From the NCBI GenBank assembly GCA_963971305.1, contig OZ020306.1, positions 73,877,022 through 73,941,021 of the forward strand: a DNA stretch of 64,000 nucleotides, given 5' to 3'. Below are positions 42,101 through 54,100 of the stretch, piece by piece. This stretch comes from Arcuatula senhousia (lineage: Eukaryota > Mollusca > Bivalvia > Mytilida > Mytilidae). The position numbers and the translations under genes are program-made. The notes under the pieces were generated by a model. The model saw nothing but the letters and a program-made list of their open reading frames with translations, was not told where the DNA came from and made no database searches. The first letter of the stretch is position 1. Each line of letters opens with the position of its first letter.

Positions 42101-45100
42101 AGCCATGAAGCCTTCACACAAACGATAAAGACATTTATATTTATCATGTTTATATACTCGTGCACGCATTTAAAATAACAGAAAGATCTCGCCTTGTGTT
42201 CCTACTTTTTGTTGCATTCCAACAAAAGTAAACCTCTCGATCGAACTCGTTAGTTAAATCCCATCGTTCATGTCGTTGAAATGTTTACCTTTGCATTAAA
42301 GCAATCATAGGTCAGATGTTCATGAAGTTTTGTGAACTGACAAGGACAGCATATTGCGGCAAGCAAATGTCTGTCCAATGCATGTGTGGATTTGCTTGTA
42401 TCTTTTAGGGCCTAGCATAAGTACTGAGGTGCCAAATATATCAACATCATACTTAGATGAGTATTATTATGTAGACGAATTTAAAGGTTACATCAAGTTA
42501 AACTTGAATCCTGCACCCTGGATGAAAGCCAGAGAACATTGTGAAGCTGAAAATGGCAATTTGGTTACAATAGATTCCGAAGAGAAATCTGAAGCTATAA
42601 TGTCTAGAACATCTAGAATTCCAAGTGAAAAAATAGTTTCTGAAGGCGGTACGTGTAGGACAATTTGATTTTTAAATCATTGAAAATTATGTGGTTTAAA
42701 AATGGCGGCCCATTTCAGATTTTAGTGTTATCCATTGAAAAAAAGCTCTCTCATCATAACCATAAAGAGTCAAAAGAAACAAGATAAATGAGTCAACATC
42801 TCGAAGGTCAAGAATTGGTACAGGCCTTGCACAGTTTTGGTTTCACAAGTTGGTTGACCTCTTATAAATTATTTAAAGATTTGTTAGAGCATTATCAGTA
42901 AAAATCGTTATCTAGAGACGCATTTTGTAAAAAAAAAGATCATCATGTGTATGTGTGTGTGTGTGTGTAATGCCTTTTATCGACGCACCTGGGCCATGTA
43001 GGCCATTAGTTATAATTGTGGAGGAAAACGGATTACCCGGAGGAAACCACCGACCTTGTACTGAAAAACCTGATCACATACAGAAACGACAACTACTATC
43101 AATAACAACAGTCCCGGGTACAAAGTTTATAGCTTTTAATTGAAATTAGAATATGGTAGAAATATAATTTTTTTTTCTGTTTCTTTTAATATTTAAAAGA
43201 CAAAATATCAAATAAAATCCAAAGGCATTTTGAAACAATTAAAAAATTTCTTATTGAAGCTATAAACGAATAAGTAAATGTTAGAGACTTACTTTGAAGG
43301 GCCAGGTTTCTGGATCGGTGCAAACGACCTTAAACGAGAAGGAAGATACGTTTGGGCTGACGATAAACCCCTGACGTACCTTAATTGGGGAAATGGTCAA
43401 CCGGACAGCATATCTGGTAAACACTACGGTATCCATGTTGATTGTGTTCTCATTGCAATGTGGACTACTGCAAAGCAGTATGGGAAATGGTACGATCGAG
43501 GATGTAATCATTCACTTCCTTTTATTTGTGAAGCGCAAATAAAAAGTAGGTAACATATGGCTATCTTGGGGTGAAAGGCAACACGTGTACACACGTATAA
43601 AATAGAAAATATTGTATCGTTTTATATAATATTTTCTAAAATATATCGGATAGGTTGAAAACAAAACATTGCGGCTACATAAAATCACATAATTCATTTA
43701 ATATTATTAAAAAGACAAGGTATGAGTTTATAATTTCATAATTTCAGAGTATACATAATTGTGCACTACTTTTCAATGCTCTTTTAATTTTGCAATGTTT
43801 ATGTGCGGAACAAATAGAGACTTTGACAGGATACATATTCAGTGCATTAGGTCATACTTAAAAAAGTTTAAAGATTGATCGGATTCAAGATCATTTTTAA
43901 TGAATTTCAAAGAAGTTTTTTTTTTAGGCTTATTAAAAGCGGTAATGATTTTTTAATTCACTCATAACCCCTTTAACCATCCAATCTTCATAAGTAATGA
44001 TAGGCATGTTCAGGATAGAATCTATGAATGCGCCATGCACGTGAACCAAATTTAAGAATCCTTTGGATCAGAACTTTAGTGACTTAAAGTCTCTATGGAA
44101 TTAATGCTTTACAAAAGTCTCCATTGGTTGAAGCTGTCTGATGAGCTCTTGTATGAGTTATTGTCTTTTAAGGTGAAAAGCAACATTTTTTCTGTGTTTT
44201 TGGCGTATAATATCAAAACTATTGCAAAATACAAAATACCAGAAAGCGGATATCAAACAAATGATTTTGTTATGCTGGATATGCAAGGAGTTAACCTTCA
44301 GTTGCATTTGTATCTAAACATTAGAAAGACAAAAATCAAAAGTATAAGGGTAGAGAACTGAATCCCTTAACTTTCAAACAGGGAAGCCAAATGAAGCATC
44401 GGGGATATCGACCATGTGTAATACAAGAAAAGCAATATTTAAAAAAAACAACTTCGAATAAAAATCAGAAATTTAAAAAAAATGATGAATAAAATTACGT
44501 GGGTCAATTCGTATCAGACAAGTCTGCGGTCCACCAGCAGCGGATTTTGACCCATTGGTCTCAAAATACAAAAAACTAAAGCGGCGTAAAAACGAGAACA
44601 TTTTTTTTTGCTGTATATGCATAATTCAAGTAGTAACTCTCAGCTTCATTTGAATCAAAACATTAAAAGGTCAATAACCTAAAGTATCAAAAACAAAAGA
44701 ATTCAAATAGAAAACGCTCGATCAGGAAGGAAGCCAAATCAGAAACCACATCGTATACAAGGGAAGAAAGAAAATCTTGTTAAAAACTTTAGCCTATTAG
44801 GTTTAACTCATTACGAGGCAAGAAAAAAAATGACATTAAGGTGCCACAACTTATATAAGGGTCACATCTAATAGAACAAACATTTTATTCGAGAGAAATG
44901 TGAAATAGAAATCTTTTTTCAAACATTGATTTTTTTTAAAATTGTTGTATTAGTATGTACTTTGATTTTGATTTAACAAAATGATCACAAAAATGATAAA
45001 TAAAAATATTAATGCATCAATTGTTCATTACAATAAAATGGAAATTTGCTTGCATTGTCATCAATGAGTCTAAGAAAAAAAGACAAATTTTCTAACCCTA

Positions 45101-48100
45101 ACCCTTCCAATGTTTTGGTTTAAATGCTACTGATGAGAGGTTACTCCTTGAAATATCGATATATAGCATATCCAAATTAATCGTTTATACCCGCGTTTTG
45201 GTATTTGTAATTTTGAAACCACTGGGCGATAACCGCTGCTGGTGGACCAGAGGTCCCCGAGGGTAATCACAAGCCTGGTAGTCAGACTTGTCTGACACGA
45301 ATTACCATAAAATTTCTAATATATTGTTGCTGAAATTTCCGATTGTTAAATTCAAAATTGATGAAAACACCAGGTTTCTTTCCTTGTAATGCACATGGTC
45401 GATATCCTCGGTGCTGGATTTGGCTTCCTGTTTCGAACGTTTTGGTTTTGAGTACTTTTCGTTTTCAACTGTTTTGGATTTTGACCTTCCAATGTTTTGG
45501 TTTAAATGCTACTGATGAGAGGTTACTCCTTGAAATATCGATATATAGCATATTCAAATTAATCGTTTATACCCGCGTTTTGGTATTTGTAATTTTGAAA
45601 CCACTGGGCGATAACCGCTGCTGGTGGACCAGAGGTCCCCGAGGGTAATCACAAGCCTGGTAGTCAGACTTGTCTGACACGAATTACCATAAAATTTCTA
45701 ATATATTGTTGCTGAAATTTCCGATTGTTAAATTCAAAATTGATGAAAACACCAGGTTTCTTTCCTTGTAATGCACATGGTCGATATCCTCGGTGCTGGA
45801 TTTGGCTTCCTGTTTCGAACGTTTTGGTTTTGAGTACTTTTCGTTTTCAACTGTTTTGGATTTTGACCTTCCAATGTTTTGGTTTAAATGCTACTGATGA
45901 GAGGTTACTCCTTGAAATATCGATATATAGCATATCCAAATTAATCGTTTATACCCGCGTTTTGGTATTTGTAATTTTGAAACCACTGGGCGATAACCGC
46001 TGCTGGTGGACCAGAGGTCCCCGAGGGTAATCACAAGCCTGGTAGTCAGACTTGTCTGACACGAATTACCATAAAATTTCTAATATATTGTTGCTGAAAT
46101 TTCCGATTGTTAAATTCAAAATTGATGAAAACACCAGGTTTCTTTCCTTGTAATGCACATGGTCGATATCCTCGGTGCTGGATTTGGCTTCCTGTTTCGA
46201 ACGTTTTGGTTTTGAGTACTTTTCGTTTTCAACTGTTTTGGATTTTGACCTTCCAATGTTTTGGTTTAAATGCTACTGATGAGAGGTTACTCCTTGAAAT
46301 ATCGATATATAGCATATCCAAATTAATCGTTTATACCCGCGTTTTGGTATTTGTAATTTTGAAACCACTGGGCGATAACCGCTGCTGGTGGACCAGAGGT
46401 CCCCGAGGGTAATCACAAGCCTGGTAGTCAGACTTGTCTGACACGAATTACCATAAAATTTCTAATATATTGTTGCTGAAATTTCCGATTGTTAAATTCA
46501 AAATTGATGAAAACACCAGTTTTCTTTCCTTGTAATGCACATGGTCGATATCCTCGGTGCTGGATTTGGCTTCCTGTTTCGAACGTTTTGGTTTTGAGTA
46601 CTTTTCGTTTTCAACTGTTTTGGATTTTGACCTTCCAATGTTTTGGTTTAAATGCTACTGATGAGAGGTTACTCCTTGAAATATCGATATATAGCATATC
46701 CAAATTAATCGTTTATACCCGCGTTTTGGTATTTGTAATTTTGAAACCACTGGGCGATAACCGCTGCTGGTGGACCAGAGGTCCCCGAGGGTAATCACAA
46801 GCCTGGTAGTCAGACTTGTCTGACACGAATTACCATAAAATTTCTAATATATTGTTGCTGAAATTTCCGATTGTTAAATTCAAAATTGATGAAAACACCA
46901 GGTTTCTTTCCTTGTAATGCACATGGTCGATATCCTCGGTGCTGGATTTGGCTTCCTGTTTCGAACGTTTTGGTTTTGAGTACTTTTCGTTTTCAACTGT
47001 TTTGGATTTTGACCTTCCAATGTTTTGGTTTAAATGCTACTGATGAGAGGTTACTCCTTGAAATATCGATATATAGCATATCCAAATTAATCGTTTATAC
47101 CCGCGTTTTGGTATTTGTAATTTTGAAACCACTGGGCGATAACCGCTGCTGGTGGACCAGAGGTCCCCGAGGGTAATCACAAGCCTGGTAGTCAGACTTG
47201 TCTGACACGAATTACCATAAAATTTCTAATATATTGTTGCTGAAATTTCCGATTGTTAAATTCAAAATTGATGAAAACACCAGGTTTCTTTCCTTGTAAT
47301 GCACATGGTCGATATCCTCGGTGCTGGATTTGGCTTCCTGTTTCGAACGTTTTGGTTTTGAGTACTTTTCGTTTTCAACTGTTTTGGATTTTGACCTTCC
47401 AATGTTTTGGTTTAAATGCTACTGATGAGAGGTTACTCCTTGAAATATCGATATATAGCATATCCAAATTAATCGTTTATACCCGCGTTTTGGTATTTGT
47501 AATTTTGAAACCACTGGGCGATAACCGCTGCTGGTGGACCAGAGGTCCCCGAGGGTAATCACAAGCCTGGTAGTCAGACTTGTCTGACACGAATTACCAT
47601 AAAATTTCTAATATATTGTTGCTGAAATTTCCGATTGTTAAATTCAAAATTGATGAAAACACCAGGTTTCTTTCCTTGTAATGCACATGGTCGATATCCT
47701 CGGTGCTGGATTTGGCTTCCTGTTTCGAACGTTTTGGTTTTGAGTACTTTTCGTTTTCAACTGTTTTGGATTTTGACCTTCCAATGTTTTGGTTTAAATG
47801 CTACTGATGAGAGGTTACTCCTTGAAATATCGATATATAGCATATCCAAATTAATCGTTTATACCCACGTTTTGGTATTTGTAATTTCGGAAGATCAAAT
47901 AATCGACATGCTTAACTTTCTCATTGATTACATATTTGTTCAGTTTTGTGGACGTGTTTTTTTAGCAAACAATAGGGATTGCAATGGACGATAATTGTGC
48001 ACCTTTGCTTGCTGATTTTTTTCGTCCTTCATATGAAGCAGACTACTTACAATCACTTCTAACCAAAAGGATCGTAGACCAGCTTTCTCTTTGAATCTCA

Positions 48101-51100
48101 CTTTCCGTTATATTGATGATGTCCTTTTAATAAACAATTCTAGATTTATTGACTTTCTCCATCTTATACCGTGTATCCCCAGGAACTTGAGATTAAGGAC
48201 ATTACGGATTCTAAGAAGTCTGCTTCATATTTAGATTTACATCTTGATATTAACTCTCATGGAAAACTTTCAAAAACTCTATGACAAACGTGATGACTTC
48301 AACTTTCCAATCGTCAACTTTCCCTTCTTGTGAAGCAACATTCCGTCAGCTCCAGCTTATGGAGTTTACGTATCTCAATTGATTAGTTACTCCAGAGCGT
48401 GCGGGACTTAAGCAGGAACTGCTTACTCTTCCGGAGCACCTGAGTTCACTCTCGTTTCGACTTGAGTTCGCGTTGCTGAATGCGGTTTTGTTGTTATGTT
48501 TGTGTGTGTTTTATGTTGTTATGTGGTTTGTTTTGTTGTGATGATTTTTTGTCTGCCGGTTTTGTCTTTGTCTTTACGGTTTTATGATGTTGATTACCCC
48601 TTTGGTACACCTTTGCTTCTTACATCGATTTCCTTAGCAGAGCGTCACGTCTAACGCAAAAATTGCTCACATAGGGTTATGTTGCTCCTCGATTGCTGTC
48701 TTCACTCAAGAAATTTTACAGAAGACATCATGCACTTATGGACAAATAAGGGATTTCGATCTCTCTGATATGTGCAGATGTTGGTTTGTCATAGGGTTTT
48801 GTTTTGTTTTGTCTTCCTTTACCGGATTCGACACACTGAATTGAAAATAAACAACACGACGGGTGTGTTTTAGCAGGCAGGAACCGCTTAGTTATCCGGA
48901 GCACCTGAGTTCACTCTTGTCACGGCCTGAGTTCGCATTGTTGATTTCCGTTCAGTTGATTTCATATTTTGTGTTTCTTTGTGCTTTTTTGTTCGTGTTT
49001 ACCGGGTTCGTCGTTTTGACAATTGAAAACCCCATTGGTGCCTCTCTGCTTCTTTCGACTTGAGTTTGCGTTGTTTATTGATATTCAGGTGTTTTTGTGT
49101 TTCCATGTTTTACATATTGTCTGTTTTTGTCCCGTTCTTGTGATGTTAACTGGTTTTGTCTCTGTCCTTTTAGCATTCGGATACTCCATTGGTACCTCTG
49201 CTTCATTCAATAAATTGTTTAAAAATGCAAATCGATTAAGTAAGATTTTTATCCTATCTGGTTGGTTTCGTTCGTTCAGTCCTGATATTTTTTTCTTTCA
49301 GCTACAAATATTGTATACCTTATGCGTTTTAATTAGAAAATGGACACTCTTTATGAGAGAAGTCTAGCATTGAGATACAATAAATAAATATCAAAATTTT
49401 CCTGACTCGTGTTGCATCATTAATTGCATCAAACATTCAAACATCCGTTTTAGAAAAATGATATTGATAAAGTAAGATTTATTTTTATCCGATTTTGTTC
49501 AGTCCTTAAGTATGATTTTCTCTTTCAGCTACAGTATCAACAACCACGGCAACAACGCAAACAACAGGTTAATCATACTCGTAGTAATGATATATTGTCA
49601 AAATGGTTCATAGTCAGATGGAACACAAAACACGTTTTAACATGATGTTCTTTTCGTTTGAATTAAAAGTCAAAATGGCACAAAATATTTCATGCAAATT
49701 AAATTTCAGAGTGCAAACACATGTAATGGAATACCATGAACAATGCATAGAATTTCTAATTTCATTAACATGATTCAATTATTTTATTTTCATTATTATC
49801 ATATCATTTCTCAACCAATCGTGCATAAGTATGAAAGAAGAGAAAACTTTTACATGAAATTTCTATCATTTTAAAATAAAATAATAAATATTCAACAGTT
49901 ATAAAAAATGAAACGAGGTATACCTATAGAACCAACACTACGAAATTAACTCTGTCTGGGTTTACAATAATTTACTTAATGAATAACATTGATTTGAGAA
50001 AATTAGCCATTCAAGCACAGCTCAAATGAAATACCAACAAACAACATGATATATTTTTTTCATCGGTGTTTTTATTTTGTGCTGTTCTTGTTCGTGTTTA
50101 TCCGTTTCGTCGTTGCCCTTTCGGACTTTTGACATTTGAAGCCCCATTGGTGCCTCTTTGCCTCTTTTGAAATTTTAATCAAAGCCATTTACACAATTAA
50201 CAACTCGATTGTATGTACATCATTTACACAATTAACAACTCGATTGTATGTACATCATTTACAATGCTTACTTTTAGTACCAGCGTGTGACCTAGAATCT
50301 TGTAATGATTTGTATGACCAGGCTGTCATGTTAGAGAATCACAGTCCGGTGATGTCACAGGCAGCCAGGAACTTCTCGGAAACTTTACACTGCATCTCTC
50401 TTAGAACTCGTCTGCAGTGCATATATAAGCAAAGTGATCTATGTCGTGGTCATTTCCAATATCAAACACAAACAGATGGAATTTCTAACCAAATGAACCG
50501 GTTAAGATGTTCTAACAAAACTGGTGCTGCTGTTTTTGATCCTATAACAATGAGTAAGTTGTTCTAGTTACTTAATAATAGTTTAGGTTCGTTTCAAGAG
50601 GGTATGGATTGGGTATCCTCAATTCTTTTTTCCTTTTTTTCTATTGTTTTACTTTTTGAGTCATTTTTTACGTTATTCTCTATACTTTCATTATTTTTAT
50701 TCTTTATCTTTTGGGCTTCATTCTATATGTTCTATGTATATTAATTTTTTTAAGGTGTGAAATATTTTTTAATGTTTTTGTTTAAATTACATGTAAATGT
50801 GTAAAATCGTTTTTTTTCAATTTGATTCACATCTAAATGTATAACTTAATCTAATTCAACCAAAAGATTTTCATATTCATTTTTCATATTCTAACAAGTT
50901 GCATTTGAATCTAAGATCATCTAAGGTTACTCGTACCCCAAATATAAGTTGATCTTAGTAATTGTTTAGGTTCCAGCTTGGCATAGTTTTGTTTTATTTG
51001 TCTATTCGCTTCATGTTCATATAGTGTTTGATATTTTCAATCTTTTCGGTAAAACGCGTCAGGCATAGTATGCTTTATTGTCTGTAACTTTGTTGCATTT

Positions 51101-54100
51101 ATGCTTTTATTAATGATATTTGCCTTAATTAGTAATATAATATTGACGTCGGCTCCATGATGTAAATTTCCTTTTGCTTGTTGTTTTATTTTTGATATAT
51201 AATATATAAAAAATATCAGTAGAACAAAGTTCTAGACAATGAATTGGTGATGTTTGTACTTTTCTAAGATTATTTCCAACAAAGTAACTCATAACTACGT
51301 TTGGTCTTAGGCCTTAGATAAAAATGGAAGAAGGTTTGGCTTTTGATAATCTAAATTTTATCTAGATATAAATATTTGTTTAGACACATTGTGGCCTTCA
51401 TTTCTTCGTTAAGTAGCTGATTTCTATTGTTTTTATTCAAGGGTTTATCGGATTGGCTGCCGTTTTATTTTTCATCGTCACCTTTGACTCCCATGTTTTT
51501 CGTTTTAGGGAAGGAATGTAGAATGGACATTTTAGGCCTAGAATACCGTGGAACAAAGAGCACTACAAGCACTGGTCGGACCTGTCAATCATGGGCTAAG
51601 GATCAGCCTCATGAACATAGCCTTCACTCACTCTATGATCAACAGAATTACTGTCGTAACCCTGACAGAGAGCCATATGGTCCTTGGTGCTACACCATTG
51701 ACCCAAACCAGAGATGGGAATATTGTGACGTTCCTTATTGTGGTTTGTATGACTGTGAAGTCGTCTGGTTTTCTACATTTGATTTATAGATGTTTAAACA
51801 TTGCTGCCAAATTTTTCAATTACTGTAACGTAGTAATTTTGGCGGTGTACTAATTTTTGCTGTCTTCGCGGCTTCATAAGACCACGAAAATAAGTACCCG
51901 CGAATATCTCTGCTACAAAAAATGTAAACGTGTGCATTAAATCATGTAACAGTATAATGTTGACTTTCTGAGTGTGGTATTACATGAAAGTGATAATATA
52001 TTATGAATGAAGCCTAATTAATTGTTTACATAATGGACAGACGGGCAATCAGCTTGACGTTAGCACTAATTGGTAAATAAACATTTAATAGATTAAAAGA
52101 GAGGGATCAAACAAACTCCTCACATATATTTCACATGTCATTAAACAGTTAATCCGTTAATTGGTCAAGGTATTGTATATATCAACAGGTGAGAAATTGA
52201 CAGCTTGGATTGACAATTAATTACGAAAATCTTTTACCGCTTGGACGATTTCAGTATTGGACAAACTTCTAATTAAACTTAAATAAGTATGATATCAATT
52301 ATTTTAAGCTGCATTTAAAAACTGCGAATATATTCATGTTCGAGAAACTGCAAAAATAAGCAACCGTACTTTATGTAACCGTATGAGAAAACAGTTATTT
52401 CATACTGGGTATTTTAATTTGTCGGGTTCCAAAATATACCTGATCATGCAATTTAGTTTGCTTTGTGTAAATAGTAAAACATTGTTTTAAGATAAGATAA
52501 AATGCACAATTCTTATTTCATTTTAAATTTATGTATCACATATTTTTTTAGTTGGAGCAGTCACACCGACAACCACACCTACGACCACGACAATAGGTAA
52601 AAACTTGCTCAAATACTGAAAAACGTACAATAATGCATCAGTTAAGTAAGAAAGTACTGGTTCCAAAAACAAAACAAAAAGGTTAACGATAGTGATAACC
52701 TAAATTATAATATAGATTAAAAACTTAACTGCTTTTAAATATTCTTTTTCGATTTTTTAACCAATGCTTCTCTTTGATAGAATATAATTTTGACAGAACT
52801 TATAAAACTATGACCGATGTATCTAAAACAACACTTGTGTCAAAGACAGGGTTGTATACCTATTTCTAATATCACCCCATGAAGGAAGGAAGGTTTAGGC
52901 GATACATCGGGCATATGTTTTTGAAACAGCGTCCATTAACAGAAGAATTCTTAAAATCGATTATTATGCCGACTTCCTGACAAGTGGCACATTTAACATG
53001 TTGGTATGGCGAGTGCACCTTAGGATGTTTAGTGCAACGAATGCTCGTTTTCACCTGCTTATTCGTCATGTATTGTCACTAACAGAAAAACGACCAGTCC
53101 TTATTTGCATACTGTTAAGTACATATTGACCATATTCGTATAGTTGGTGCACTTAATCGTGTTAGGCGCGACACATTCTTCGTATCCTCTTTGGCATACT
53201 GTTAAGTACCATATTGGCTAAATTGGAAAGGTAGATGCTCCTAATTGTGCTCAGAATTTGCATACTTTAAATGCCGGCGGTAACCTTTTTTTTTCAAATG
53301 GAAAAACATTTACAGTAGAATAATTATCGTGGCTTTTGCCTTATTGACAAGAACCATATCATAAATATCAATCATAGAACTAGTTCCTCGATAGGTGTAC
53401 ATAAGTAGACATGAATTTCTTTAGATTTAAAAGGGAAACAAGGCTAACTCTCCTATTTCCTATTTTTTTAATGATTTAACTCCTTTTTCATTTTGTTACA
53501 AAATCATGAATGCATAAAGGTGCTTAGCATGCTTTGGATACTGGGCATCCCACTTCTTTCGGAATAATAACTTAAAATTGAAATTGATTCAAAACCATTC
53601 CCGCTTGATACCAATACTTGTGAATTGTGAGCTTTGTGACCGAAGGGTTACCTATGTTAATAGTGTTTTAAGCATATATATTGAAAGAAACTATATCTGT
53701 TGTTTTTACACGTCAACAGATTTATATATTCTGAGATCATTTTTTTAAAGTAACAACAACAACTGAATATAAAACATGGAGTGAGAATTGTGGAATGTTT
53801 TGGGAGGACTCAGTCATACCAGATGTGTGTTACCATTTCGACCAGACAATGGTGGATTGGATGACAGCAGAAACTGCCTGTGAAACACTTGGGGGAGCAC
53901 TCATTAGTATCACATCTTTACAGGAACAACATTACATATCTGGTATGAATGCTAGTTATAAACATATTCTTTCCTTATCAACCAATTGTGAATGATAAAA
54001 CAAAGTTTCATGTTCATGTCTTTCGTATGAAATTTTAGAATTATTTGGAATCTGCTTATGTTTTAACGTTTGATTGTTTATCAATTAGGTGTTATAAAGA

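Noticed and set aside
45343..47994. Seven copies of a 101-codon open frame as a tandem gene family
   Set aside because: The frame lies in near-identical 382-bp satellite units, has no known domain and persists only because the copies have hardly diverged.
49235..49320. A second Thr-linker exon after TTTTTTTCTTTCAGCTACAA
   Set aside because: It duplicates the acceptor region of exon 15, but the following sequence is not Thr-rich and offers no donor in phase.
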